NCBI RefSeq assembly: GCF_964204645.1
Contig: NC_134033.1
Span: forward strand, 1,795,631-1,859,630
Direction of reading: 5' to 3'
Source: Tubulanus polymorphus
Lineage: Eukaryota > Nemertea > Palaeonemertea > Tubulaniformes > Tubulanidae
DNA: 64,000 nt
Below the pieces are notes generated by a model, which was not told the origin of the DNA, made no database searches, and was given only the letters and a program-made list of their open reading frames with translations. Both the position numbers and the translations under genes were made by a program. Below, in pieces: positions 11,330 through 24,069 of the stretch (its first letter is position 1; every line of letters begins with the position of its first letter).

Positions 11330-14300
11330 TTAAACGACGTCCGCAGCGTCATCGTCGTGGTTACTGTTACATCCGCCTGCGCGATCGTCCGATCGTTTAA
11401 TCAATACTTCCGTTTCTATCGGCAACGAGCGCGACATCTGTTCATTGTTTGTTCCGTCTGCCGCGTTCAAGGTCGACGACCTCTTTTGCTTCTTCTTCTT
11501 AGCAGACGTTTTATTTTTCGGTTTGGCAGACGGCGTCGACTGTCGACTTCCCGACGAACTGGCCGAGTTTTCTTTGTCATCTTCGACGCCTCCGACGGCA
11601 CCGCTTGAGCTAAAATCCGGATCCGGCGTGTTTGCTGAATTCGTAAGTCCGTGAACGGGCGCCGGAGGTTCCTCCTCGCTGTGACCGTCGACGAACCCGT
11701 TCAATCGAAGCGGCTCCTGCGAACAAGCGGCGGGAGTTTTTGATAAAATGGAAACGAGGGTCGGGCGTTCGTCGTCGTCGTCGTCGGAATAATCATCGTT
11801 GATTGTTAAAACTTGATTTCTGAACGCGGCCGGTAAACCTAGAAAATATCGACGCAAAATATTTATATTTCTCATTGCAGACTTTTGTGGCTTAAGGTCC
11901 ACTCTTACTAGGTGGCCACTCTTATTTGACTTGACTATTCCCTGATATACACCTTGTTTTCCCTGACTTGATCTGCTAAGAATCCAATCAATTAACACAG
12001 TCAAATACATAAGACATAGACGGATACTGTTTGATTCAACTGGTCTGAAGTTGTTAGATTGGCTAAAGATTTAAAATGACCTTAGACTGATCTTGGATTG
12101 GCTTAAGAACTAAAATCAACTTACACTGGTCTTAAGTTGTTAGATCGGCTCAAGAACTCAAGGCTCAAAAAAAATTAGCTTAGACTGGTCTTAAGCTGTA
12201 AGATTGTTTATAGAACTAAAATGAGCTTAGACTGGTCTTAAGTTGTTAGATTAGCTATAGAACCAAAATGAGTTTAGACTGATCTTAAGTTGTTAGATTG
12301 GTTATAGAACCAAAATGATCTTAGACTGGTCTTAAGTTGTTAGATTGACTATAGAACTAAAATGAGCTTAGACTGGTCTTAAGTTATTAGTTTGGCTTCA
12401 GAACAAAAATTCGCTTAATTGCCTGATTTTCCCTGATCTGTCAAAACCCTGATTTGAAAATCAATCAAAATCTACCAAAAATATTATCAAAAAATCGTAC
12501 CCGAACTTTCGAACGTGTTTCCGGCGCGAGCAGACGGAGCCGATAGTAACGGCGTCACCTCCGATACGCGACGCTCGTGGTCTTCATCCGAGTCGGAGTC
12601 CGTGTCCTCCGGGTCGTCGCCGGGGATTACCTTACGTTTACACACCGGACACGTCCGTTTATTGTTGAGTAACCACGGATCGACGCATTTTACGTGATAC
12701 GCTGAAAATAAGAGGAACACAATTACAAATCAGACATCAGTAATTTCTTTTTGGGGCAGCACATCAAACACTCGGGGATAGCAAACTTGTATTCAAAGAC
12801 AAGAAACTATATTCTTAAACTCTCCATGGCATTACAGCAAAACTATCTTCAAGCTCTGGATTGTCAGGGGAAAACTTTCTTCAAGGGGACCACGCTGGAC
12901 TGTCAGGGAACGACAAAATCTTTCTACAGGGACTCTCTCACAGTATTCAAAAACAGTAAACCACAGTTCTATGAGGGTCTATCAGCTCTATGAGGGTCTA
13001 TAAGCCATGCGAGGGTCTATCATCTGTGAGTGAGGGTCTATCATCCATGCGAGGGTCTATCAGCTCTATGAGGGTCTATCAGCTCTATGAGGGTCTATCA
13101 GCTGTGTTTGAGGGTCTATCAGCACTTACCGTGTGAACAGGGTAAAATCCTCATTTTATCTCCCTCCTCGTAGTCGTCGAGGCAGATCGCGCAGACGTCG
13201 TAATCGTCGCCCTTTTTGAACTTCTTCACCGGAATCTTCTTCAGATGTTGCGCAGATAAACGTGATTTTCGCCTCTTTCTGATGTCGCGAATCCATTTTA
13301 CGAGCTGCCATAAAAACAACCAAACAGACACAGATTACACTTTATTCCATATTATACCCCCCCCCTTCCAGAAAAGATGTCTACTTCCATAAACCCCCCT
13401 ATGACGTCATCAAATTCACCAAATTATAGAACAGATATATACACCCATAGATGCCCCTATACCTCAAATTCTAGGAAAGATGATTGCTTCCATATATCCC
13501 CCTATGACATAATTAAATAGAAAAGATATCTACTATAAATCCCCCTATGACATCATTAAATCTACCAAATCAAAGAAAAGCTACCTTCATAAATCCTCCC
13601 TATGACATCATTAAATCTACCAAATCAAAGAAAAGCTACCTTCATAAATCCCCCTATGACATCATCAGATTGCCGCCTAGTGTTTTTGATCAATCAAAAA
13701 ACGAACAGAATGTCGAATGATCCACACTTACCATGAATATGACCATTAATATGAAGCAGACGCCGACTACGATCGCGAACGGTAATAAATAATACTGCGG
13801 ATTCAAAGGCATCTCGCCATCTATAACTATCGTATAACTGTAAAAACAACAAACACGGAATTAATTCAAAGGGGATTAGTTGCATCAATTAACTTTCGGC
13901 TATTCGGGCCCCTATGCAGAGGATTTGATGAGACACCCGCCCCTACTATCAGGAGAAAGGGTTGATTTTTAAATTCCAAACGCCCTCTAACTTTGCGGCG
14001 GCGGCGTTTACATCAGCCCCTTGCACCCCCGCCCCCGTAATATCAATGATGAAGTATTTTCTTAAAACTGACCCGCTTTCGTAAGTGAACTGATCCATTA
14101 AACTCATACCGTCGTCTTCACCGATGAAACATGAGGGAATATCAACATCCAGATTACCTACGATAAAAATATTGAAAACATAGCTTAATTCACCCGACAG
14201 GTCTAAGTAAATACGGCTTAACCCTTTCAGTGCGTCTACACCGCAGTGCGGTGCATAAATCAGTGATAGATTTTGCTAGTTCACCGCACTGCGGTGTATT

Positions 14301-17003
14301 GATGTAATTAGTAGTAATTATCTCTCTCGAAAAATGGCAGCACCTGTCAAACATAGTGAAATATTAGTAACTAACAATACACCGCATCGTGGTGTAGACG
14401 CGCTATAGTGGTACGCCCGTTATTCAACACACTAAGGTGGAATTTTCTAAAATTTTCAAATTATCTCCAGCACTATAGGGTATTAATTAGTCAGCTCTGA
14501 AAGGGTTAATTCACCCTGGTTTAAGTAAATACGGCGAAGGCGGATTTAGATCCAGGGGGTCATGAGGGCTTCATGTTTAGACGATTACCTATTTTTGACT
14601 GGTCTCTTAACTTTTAACTGCCTTATCATATATAGAGAATCTTAAACTTCCCTGGGACAAGTTTTCTTCCTAAAAATGCTCTTAATATTGCGTCTAAGCC
14701 ATCTACAAATCTTATAATGCGACACATGCCTCCGAATGACTTTTCAATTATCGAAACATGTCCTTAAATGTGTCAGAAGACCTTCAAAATTAACCCTTGG
14801 ATTGGCCGTTAGGAGGTATAGAGATGATAGGTTTTCTAGGTTATTCTTACCGTGCATGTTTTTTATATCGTTTGAGCCGGTGTTATAAACAATAACTGCT
14901 TGATATCCGCTTTTCTGCGCGTTCAATACCTGCAATAATATCATTCACATAAACGTTCAATTCCTTTCATAGCTTTCACTTCCATATCATACTTCATCCG
15001 TAAACTCGATTTGATGATGTCATTGGGGGATTTGATGACGGCGGCCATCTTTTCTCGAAGGGTCTATAGATCTGATCAGTGGGCAATTTTCCGATTTAAG
15101 TGCAACATGTTAAATCAAAACTATTCTGGAGGGGTCTATGGATAAAGACACCAGTTGATTGTTAAATTTGATGATGTCATAGGGGGATTTATGGACGCAG
15201 CCATCTTTTCTAGAAGCGTCTATAGAACAAATCACTAGTAGACAGTTTGATGATGTCAAAGGGAGATTTATGGAGGCAGACATCTTTTCTAGAAGCGTCT
15301 ATAGAACAAATCACTAGTAGACAGTTTGATGATGTCATAGGGGGATTTATGGAGGCAGGCATCTTTCCTAGAAGCGTCTATAGAACAAATCACTAGCAGA
15401 CAGTTTGATGATGTCATAGGGGGATTTATGGAGGCAGGCATCTTTCCTAGAAGCGTCTATAGAACAAATCACTAGCAGACAGTTTGATGATGTCATAGGG
15501 GGATTTATGGAGGCAGGCATCTTTCCTAGAAGCGTCTATAGATCAAATCACTAGTAGACAGTTTGATGATGTCATAGGGGGATTTATGGAGGCCTTTCTA
15601 TTGATATACTTGATGATGTCATTGGATTTGTAGAGGTAACCATCAAAGCACTTTTAGGTTTTTCTCATTTCAGCTGAGTTTAAAAATTGACCTGTTTGGA
15701 CGCCTATCTACCCTCTACATATTACTCATGATCAAGCTAACAATAACAGACGCGGCAGAGAAATGAACTCGCCGATTAGGAGAAACAAGGTATCATTATT
15801 GAGCGTTAAATTATGTACCTTTATATCGAAGTTACAGTCGTGTCGTCTGACTAGTGCTATCCACTTGTAAGAATCTGTTAGATTGCGCGGGGGTGGTGGT
15901 TCTATCATTGTACACGCGTTCAGCGGATCAGCTATGACTAACAAACCCTGAAAACGAAATATAATCTTACAATTCTGGTAGCTTCACTGTTTGAAATTCA
16001 TGCAATTTACCAATATTCCCTGATATTTCTAACATTTCCCTGACCATAAATTAATGAGGGCTGTCTGTTATCAAGAGGTTCTTCGTGTCACTCGTCACCA
16101 GCAAGAACAACAAGACACCAAAAATTCAAATTCCCTGATTAAATTATAAGATATCCTCAGTGAGGACTGTTTCTTATCAAGAGGTTCCTCGTTTCACTCG
16201 TCACCAGCAAGAACAACAAGAGACCAAAAATTCAAATTCCCTGATTAGATTATAAGATATCCTCAGTGAGGGCTGTTTCTTATTAAGAGGTTCCTTGTGT
16301 CACTCGTCACCAGCAAGAACAACAAGAGACCAAAAATTCAAATTCCCTGATTAGATTATAAGATATCCTCAGTGAGGGCTGTCTCTTATCAAGAGGTTCA
16401 TTGTGGCACTTGTCACCAGCAAGAACAACAAGACACCAAAAACTCAAATTCCCTGATTAAATTATAAGATATCCTCAGTGATGGCTGTTTCTTATCAAGA
16501 GGTTCCTTGCGTCACTCATCACCAGAAAGAACAAGACACCAGAAACTCAAACCCCTGACTATTTCCTGATTTGAAAGAGAAGATTCGGAATTCCCTGTTT
16601 TTCCAATGCAGGGAAAAATAAATCTAGAATTCCCTGATTGCCAGTGATGCGTAAGAATCCCGTAGATGCGACCAATATGACCTTTTTGAACTATATTCAT
16701 GTATATTTACCCTGAAAGCGTTTCTACGGCCGAACGAAGGTCCGAAATCTGCCGGAGCGTCGAACATTTGATCGACGGTACGATTTTTCTGATTCAGCTA
16801 AAAAAACGAAATGAAAAAGCGAAAATCGTTAATCGTTAAATTTAAACCAGACAATCGTTAAAATGTTGCGACAATTCCCCCCGGTTACTTACGATCGTTA
16901 CGAAAGCCAACATCGTTTGGATTTGGCCGACGATCAGTCCGAGTAACAGCCAGTGCCGACATTTAGCAATACCCGACGACAACATATTCACCAGCAGCGC
17001 CAT
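11330..17003 (-). CDS. RNF13: PA-TM-RING E3 ubiquitin ligase, RNF13-like
   Basis: Membrane-bound E3 ligase of the endolysosomal system. Nine coding exons are read on the minus strand: 17003-16893, 16797-16711, 15947-15819, 14929-14851, 14157-14073, 13837-13732, 13304-13130, 12701-12501 and 11838-11330, with a continuous frame of 493 residues. Order: signal peptide (1 to about 35), lumenal protease-associated domain (to about 175, with DCNFDIK and SCFIGED), one transmembrane helix (about 177-199), basic linker, RING-H2 (Cys237, Cys240, Cys255, His257, His260, Cys263, Cys275, Cys278, family spacing intact), then an acidic, Ser-rich tail longer than human RNF13 (381 residues in total). The ATG immediately follows a splice acceptor, so a non-coding first exon is expected. 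RNF167 is the alternative; the PA and RING sequences favour RNF13. Introns hold five repeat families. Confidence 0.92.
11935..12030 (-). repeat. Family F repeat copy
   Basis: Reverse-complement copy of the unit in RFC4 intron 8 (GATCTGCTAAGAATCCAATC on the plus strand). It lies in RNF13 intron 8. Confidence 0.7.
12040..12410 (-). repeat. About 47-bp tandem repeat, family C, in RNF13
   Basis: Seven or so reverse copies (ACTGGTCTTAAGTTGTTAGA on the plus strand) of the unit at 9955-10425, in RNF13 intron 8. The unit is therefore in the sense direction of RNF13. Confidence 0.9.
12968..13120. repeat. Short minisatellite in RNF13 intron 7
   Basis: About seven copies of a roughly 22-bp unit, ATGAGGGTCTATCAGCTCT with variants, ending about 10 bp from the exon 7 donor. 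Confidence 0.85.
13385..13675 (-). repeat. Family B repeats in RNF13 intron 6
   Basis: Four or five copies of AAATCCCCCTATGACATCAT (plus strand), the reverse complement of the family B core. Here the core is in the sense direction of RNF13. Confidence 0.8.
14218..14509 (+). mobile_element. TTAA-flanked MITE, copy 3 (intact ends)
   Basis: Flanked by TTAA at 14218-14221 and 14506-14509. Ends read CCCTTTCAGTGCGTC and GCTCTGAAAGGG. It contains three ACACCGCA/TGCGGTGT-type palindromes. It lies in RNF13 intron 4. Confidence 0.8.
15000..15640 (+). repeat. 79-bp tandem array, family B
   Basis: Regular 79-bp spacing of GTTTGATGATGTCATAGGGG at 15245, 15324, 15403, 15482 and 15561, with degenerate copies on either side. 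The array lies in RNF13 intron 3, antisense to the gene. Confidence 0.92.
16045..16560 (-). repeat. 106-bp tandem repeat, family A, in RNF13 intron 2
   Basis: Four to five reverse copies of the TXNDC17 intron 3 unit (TCAAGAGGTTCCTCGT, ATATCCTCAGTGAGG on the plus strand). Because RNF13 is on the minus strand, the unit again lies in the sense direction of its host. Confidence 0.93.
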
Positions 17004-17221
17004 CTGTACGCGTGTATCGGAATCAACTTCGGCTATTCAAATCAATAACAAATGAATAATTTTTTGATGTTTAGAACAAGTTTTGTATCCAGCCCAAGCT
17101 CCACGCGTAGAGGGTTCGAGGCTCAAGGCATTGAGAAGGGAGCTATCTCTGGGCAAGGTCCAGTTTTATGGGTAGTTAGAGAATCCAACTGCAGTCGAAT
17201 TCACAATTCCGCTAATGTTAT

Positions 17222-17495
17222 TTAACCCTTTCAGTGCGTCTAAATAGATCAGCGATAGATTTTGCTAGTACACCGCATTGGGGTGTAGTGATGTAATTAG
17301 TAATAATCTCTCTTGAAAAATGGCAGCACGTGTCAAACATAGTGAAATGCTAGTAACTAACGATACACCGCACCGCGGTGTAGACGCACTATAGAGGTAT
17401 TCCCGTTATTCAACATACTAGGGTGGAATTTTTAAAAATTTTCAAATTATCTCCAGCACTATAGGGCATTAATTAGTCAGCACTGAAAGGGTTAA
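17222..17495 (+). mobile_element. TTAA-flanked MITE, copy 4
   Basis: TTAA flanks at 17222-17225 and 17492-17495. Termini are CCCTTTCAGTGCGTC and GCACTGAAAGGG. One internal palindrome near the left end has been deleted. It lies just 5' of the RNF13 start codon exon. Confidence 0.8.
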
Positions 17496-17817
17496 GAATA
17501 AGTTGTTATGGTTAGGTTAGGTACTCAACCATTAGGGACACCTATAACTGCAGTCAATCAAGAGCTAAGTTTTAATTGTTCAAACAGTCCGGGAGTCTAA
17601 ATACTATATCTAAGTACGCACAGGCTTGAAAGCAGGGTCAGTTCATGAATAAATTAGATTTCGTAAAGCCTTCCATTGTCCTCTATGGCTCAGTGGGTAA
17701 GACTCCCGTATAAACATAGACATGGCCTTGAAATTGTTTTCCTTTTGGCAATGTGAAGAAATCAACAGCAATTAAGCCAAAAATATGAATTCTCGTGAAA
17801 ACTGGGCCACCCAGTCC

Positions 17818-17948
17818 CACAGGGGCTCGTATCAGAGTTGTAGGTAATGTAAAAACGATAATCTGTTAATCCAATGTCTATAGTATAGACATTGGATTAA
17901 CAGATTATCGTTTTTACATTACCTACAACTCTGATACGAGCCCCTGTG
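17818..17948. repeat. Perfect palindrome, 65-bp arms, 1-base centre
   Basis: The arms 17818-17882 and 17884-17948 are exact reverse complements around G17883. The outer end reads CACAGGGGCTCGTATCAG and the centre CTATAGTATAG. It sits in the putative first intron of RNF13. A foldback element tip and an assembly artefact are both possible. Confidence 0.95.
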
Positions 17949-18157
17949 CCGTCCCAGGACTCAGGGAATGTACGACTTTCTCAGTCTAAAAATCTGTTAT
18001 GTCTTATTTACTTACATTTATTAAGCCGCTACTAATACGGCTCTAGTTAGCCCGGCCTTTAGCCTGCCCTGGTAGGCATACTAGAGAAACCGTAAAATAC
18101 TACTAACTAAAAAAGGATTAAACAATTCTCTACTTGGGAATAATTCTCGGTAAGATT

Positions 18158-18340
18158 CAAGAATAGGGGACTAGTGGTTAGGATTAGGGTTAGGATTAGG
18201 GTTAGGGTTAGGTTTAGTTCCCTAATCATCATTAATTACTATATACATTACTTATCATTATATCATCATTATCAATTACTAATTACTTAATTGATTACTA
18301 TCACTACATATATATTGCTATAGTCCCCTATTCTTGAAAG
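18158..18340. mobile_element. Small inverted-repeat element holding TTAGGG repeats
   Basis: The terminal inverted repeats CAAGAATAGGGGACTA and TAGTCCCCTATTCTTG enclose about 40 bp of TTAGGG/TTAGGA telomere-like repeats (18178-18218), followed by an AT-rich ATT/ATC stretch. A related terminus (TAGGGGACTTATTCTTGA) lies at 47250. Confidence 0.6.
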
Positions 18341-18454
18341 ATGGACCTACTGACCTAGAAAACCTGTCATGAATACGTCACACATACGACATAGCAATTA
18401 ATACGCTGGTTTTTCCATCAACGAAGACAAAAGGAATATTTTTCATGTACTTAC

Positions 18455-18530
18455 AGTTCTTGGGTTGGTCCGAATTCGGTGCCGATTTTCGCTTCAGTTC
18501 AAAAATATATGATCGTTAAGATTGTCATCT
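18455..18530 (-). other. Possible non-coding first exon of RNF13
   Basis: The minus strand carries a consensus donor (GTAAGTACATG) at 18454, preceded by exon-like sequence. The RNF13 ATG exon starts exactly at an AG acceptor, so an upstream UTR exon is needed and this is the best candidate. Its upstream edge is unknown. Confidence 0.35.
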
Positions 18531-18639
18531 CGTCCCGAAAATCTATTCGAGGAAATAAACTGTTACTGATTAACTGTGGAAATAAACAGATATTAAGTCA
18601 CTAGGCTGTGACTTTGTTTACCAGAATAAATGGTGAAAG

Positions 18640-18760
18640 TCGACGTTCCGTCACAAGATGGCTGTGAGTCAACACCGAGGGTTCGAATCCCGTTAGTTCT
18701 CCTCGTGACAGCTATTAGGACAACTTGAACTTGAACTTGTACTTATTGCGCCGTGTATAA
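18640..18760 (+). repeat. tRNA-like SINE fragment
   Basis: Contains the B-box GGGTTCGAATCCCG preceded by a weak A-box-like GATGGCTGTGAGTC. It does not fold as a full tRNA. It lies between the divergent RNF13 and CDC16 starts. Confidence 0.4.
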
Positions 18761-19127
18761 CATTTACACATAGGTTAAGACATGCAATAATTAAATTGAC
18801 TGGACAAAACATTGAAGATAGGCATTTAGTTCGTACAAATTGGACAGTACAAACAAAGATTTTACGGAAAATGTCAGAAACAGGCAGAGTTCTAAAGATG
18901 AGGTCATTTCACTACTAAAATTTTTATGAACTTCGACTTTATTCCAAGGCAATCTAAAGTTGTTCTTCTTTGGAATTTTTTTAAGTTTGATCTAAAGGAG
19001 GCATCCTTAGCGTGAAACAGAACCAATAAGGCATTGCGCAATCACACCATGGATGGCAGCAGCTGCCGGTTTAGAAATTTGGGCGTTAGATGGCGCCACG
19101 TGACGGTTGGGAACGATAAGATTCAAT

Positions 19128-22100
19128 ATGGCGGGCGAAATCGAACTGGATAGCGGTATAATGACCAGTGCGGTGAATTTACAGCGATTACGCGACATGG
19201 TTCGGGGTTACATCGACAAGGTAAAATATTTCAGTCATTATAGAGAATTTTAGGTGAATTATTGTGTGGTCTGAATCGATTTAAAGTGATTTATAGCGGT
19301 CCAAAGTGCCCGAGGATGAACAAATTCAAGTCAAAAAAGCAATTTATTCATTGACATTTGTCTGGTCGAATTCTGTATTGTATTTATATTTTCAGCACCA
19401 GTATAACAGCGCTCTGTTCTGGGCAGATAAATTAGTTTCACTGTCAAAAGGTAAACATTCTGCAAAAATTCCCAATTCATTTGGATAATATTTTATTAAT
19501 TAATTAAAATAGGATCAGTAACTAAACATCCAGCCCAACAAAAAGTCTTTTTATGTATAGTACCTAGGATACTGGGTCAAAAACTGTTTTGTCGGGCACC
19601 TGCGGGGCCGGGCTAGAAGGGAATCAGAAAAGATGTGTTCCCCAGAAGAAAGTCATTATATCTCAAATTCTCAAAACTATCAATGATAAAATAGGCCTAT
19701 TAGCTATATTATTTCTGCTGGTGAGGTAGGCCTACACCCCCTCCCTCCTCTATTCTGCCTGACTAGATCAATATTCTTATGGTTTCAAAAATTGATTTTA
19801 GGTGAAACTCAAGATGTTTACTGGTACGCGCAGACTCAGTATCTGACCGGCGAATTTCACAGAGCAGCGAATTTAATCACTTCAAAAAAACTGCACAAGG
19901 TAAAAAAAACTTGAATAAACTCTTAAATTTCATAGTCTTGACTTCCCAGTAATTTGAGTAGAATTAGTTGATAGATATTTAACTTTTGAGTCAAGTTTTT
20001 ACCCGATTTAAATATATTCTTACAATGTACGTATGTATTTGTTATAACACTTGTATTCCTCAAGATGACTATGAGGATATGGCCAAAAAAAAGTTGAAAA
20101 AAATAAAAGTTGAAACTCTAAGAAATTTCCTATTTTTGTTATAACACTTGTATTCATGAAGATGACTATGAGGATATAATTTATATTTATAAAAACGTTT
20201 AAAAAATAAGTTAAAACTCAAAGAAAGCTATTTCTTCATTAAATGAGATTCAAGTCATTAGTCACACGCCGGATTCTCTGTTTTACTGAGATACAGAATG
20301 ATTTAAATCTTGTTTTCATTTTCAGACACACGTGGCCTGTAGATATTTAGCCGCCAAATGTCATGTAAGTTTTTTTTAATGTTCATAAATCATTTTAGTG
20401 CCGAAAGTTTTCATCCCCCGAAAATGCTGATAATTTTATATTAAAAAAGGTTCCACCCCAGTGTTGAATAACAGGCATAACGTGTTATTGCATCTACATC
20501 ACGGTGCGGTGTATCATTAGTTACTAATATTTCACCATGGTGCTGCCATCTTTCAGTAGAGATTAGATTTTAACTAAATAACAATAACATGGACACATCG
20601 CACCGCGGGGCAGGCACGATATAGGTTGCATGCACCGCAGGGTACATGTGTATTGAAAGATGAATAAATGAATAGAAAAAAATCTAAAAATTCCCTGAGA
20701 ACACTATTTGGACACATAGCACTGCGGGGCAGCCACAATATAGGGTGCATGCACCGCAGGGTATGTGTATGAAAGATGAATAAATGAAAAGAAATAAGTT
20801 AAAAAATTCTCTCGAGAACACTACATGGACACATCGCACTGCGTGGTCGCCACAATGAGGGTGGGTGGATTATACACCGCATTGCAAGGTACACATACTG
20901 AAAGGGTTGATGAATAAATATATATTTGATGATTGTGAGAACATTTAAGGAATAGAGGAAATTCTAGATTGGTTTTACTTAAATATTAGTTAATGTGTGC
21001 TATTTTCAGTATGAAACTAAAGAATACCAGGAGGCGTTGGATATACTGGATCTGGTCGAATCGACCGGTCAAAAAACGCCGGTCAACAACTCATCAACAT
21101 CATTAACATCATCGGCTTCTAAACATGAGAAAAGTATGGTCGTAGAGGAAGAGGCTGGCATACCAGTCAAAGGGGTCAGTTTCCTTATTATGTACTTATA
21201 CGATTATACGGCTTAAAAAGAAGTGATACCTTGTTTCTCCTATAAATCGGTCCAGGTCATTTTTGTAAACTGCAATAAAATTTATATTCAGCTCATTATA
21301 ACTGCCTGGTCTGTTATGGTTAGCTTGATCATGATTTTTAGAAATATAGGCAACTAGAAATGTTTGTACCGTAGCTGTCCGGTAAAGGATGCGTAAATCG
21401 ATTTTTCACCCAATTAGGCGCAAGAGTTGGAAGTAGGATCTATAAGGTCATTACCAAAATGAGAAACTGAGTTAAGGTAATGAAATTTTCTCACCGAGCC
21501 ACCAAATTATCGGTTTACCGAGAGATAAATAGTACCGACTTAGGAGGAGTCTACTGTAATTGAGATATAAAAGTGATGCAGACGCTTCCTCGAAAATTGA
21601 GATTTCCCCCAAATATTCTCCTTATATGGGAATGACTGATCTGATTACAAAACCACTGAATTATCAGTTTATTGAGATAAACAGTACTGATTGAGGAGGA
21701 GTCTACTGTAATTGAGATATGAAAGTGATGCAGACGCTTCCTCGAAATTAGAAATTTTCTCCTGGAATGTAGGGACCCTGCTATTATCTGTCCTTAAAAT
21801 TTCCGATTTCAAAATCAAACCCTCTGTTTCAGTCACTGCAGTAGTAACTGGTGGTGGTTATTTTTAATTGTCTGGTTTTTGTCGATATTTCAGATTTCCG
21901 CCTGTATCTGTTTGTTAAGAGGTCTCGTTTATTCGGGAATGGACAATCGTAATTTAGCCGCTGAATGTTTCCGCGAGGCGCTGCAACTCGACGTTCATTG
22001 TTACGAGGCGTTCGATTATCTGGTCAACAATCACATGCTCTCCGCGCAGGAAGGTGAGTAGATGTGTTTGAATCAATTATTGTACAGGGCCCAATTTCAC

Positions 22101-24025
22101 AAGATGGATAAAATCGATTTGATAATTATAATGATAATAATGCGATTTATATAGCGTTAAATCCAGCCAGGCTGCTCAGAGCGCTTTAAGATTTAACTCA
22201 ATTATTGAATAAATCGAATTGATTAAAGGGTCGAATCTTTTTCTGTGAAACTGGGCCCAGGTGTTAGATCGAGCTGAAAAAATAAAAATTGTCGAAAATA
22301 GCGTAAAATTGACGTGTGCTTAAAACAAAAGGAAAAAATCATGAAAATGTGTGAAAACTGATGAAAAAAGTGTGGTTCAGATTGATGTGAAAAATGGTCG
22401 TCTGCTTAAAAAATTTCAAAAAATATTGGAATTATCATGAAAATGCCCTATAACTTTGAGTGCAGAATCTCTATACACAAGCTACCTTGAAGTTTCATTC
22501 TCCAGATTGTGATCAGTGAAACCGCTAATGTTATTAATTATTGTACGTTGACAATTTTTCAGAACGCGATCTTCTCGAATCGTTACCATTCAGTAAACAA
22601 TGCGACCTAAACGAGATCGAGTTGGTTCGATTTCTCTACGAGAATAAACTGAAAAAGGTTCGTAAGCAAATGAAAATTATCAGTTTTAAGAGACTCGTAA
22701 CAGGCAGCTGCAATCACTACCACGTCAGATAATCAGACCAACAAATCGTCTGATGAATTTTGTCCTGTCCCAAAAAGTTGTACAATTCACTATTTATATT
22801 TTATTTTAGCCCATGGCGGACATATTTTTCTGTCGACCTTCGGAATTTTTTTGAAAACGGGGGAATTTCCACAAGGAAAGTGGTCCGAATGCATCTAAAT
22901 TTTCATTACGTTATGTTATGCATGTCCGTCAGTGTTGACCCAATCTTCCCAAAAGCTAGCCGCTTTAGCGAATTTTTGCATAACGAGAGAAATCCCACAA
23001 TAAATTCAGCCAAAAAAGGAGATATATATATGAGACGAGAAGATACACAATATCCGTGTAAGAAGATAACAAGAGAAATCCCACAATAAGTTCAGCCAAA
23101 ACGAGAAACTTGAATAGAAGAGTTATATGTATTTGCGCAACGTTTCGGCTAAAGACTATTAGCCATCATCAGGCGTACTGTCCAGTACGCCTGATGATGG
23201 CTTTGAGTACGCCTGATGATGGCTAATAGTCTTTAGCCGAAACGTTGCGCAAATATATATAACTCTTCTATTCAAGTTTCTCGTTTTGGCTGAACTTATT
23301 GTGGGAGATATATATATATATTTCGAGCAATGTTTCGGTTATATACCATTAGCCATCATCAGGCGTACCTGAGAACAGACTGAAATAACGGAATAATTAT
23401 ACAAGAATCAGACAATAGGATTAAGATTAAAGTAATTTAATTTAAGCCGGAGAACAAAGACGGCAAACAGCAAACTAGGGGTGAATATAATACGAGTTAA
23501 GGTAATTTAAAAACAAAGCCAGAAATTAAGGGTGATTAACGCGTTTCTTCTAATTATTTTCAGTACGATAAACCGAAAGATCTAGCGTTGCCGACGTCGT
23601 TGAGTAATCTGTGCGAGAATATCGACGTGATCATAAACCTCGCCGAACGTCATTATTATAACTGTGATTTCCGAGAATGTTTCAAAATTACTTCCACGTA
23701 AGTCGGGGGTTTTTTTTGGACGCCGTAATAATCTTTACAATAACGTTTATATACGTTGATACCTAGTAACAATTGCAATTGTGAATTTTGAATCTCAAAA
23801 TTTACTGTCTCCAGCCTAAGTACTTTAAGTGGACGTTCATTTACTGTAGTCGCTGCTTCCCTTTGGAATAACGTTGATAAACCACCTGCGTAATATTCAC
23901 GATGTCAACCAGTTTAAACGTTCACTTAAACATCTACTCTTTCAACGTGCCTATACTTAGTGATTATGAACCATCGCAGTGCGCCGGTGAACTTATCTTT
24001 TAAGAAACAGGCGCCTTATAAATGT

Positions 24026-24069
<44 letters not shown>

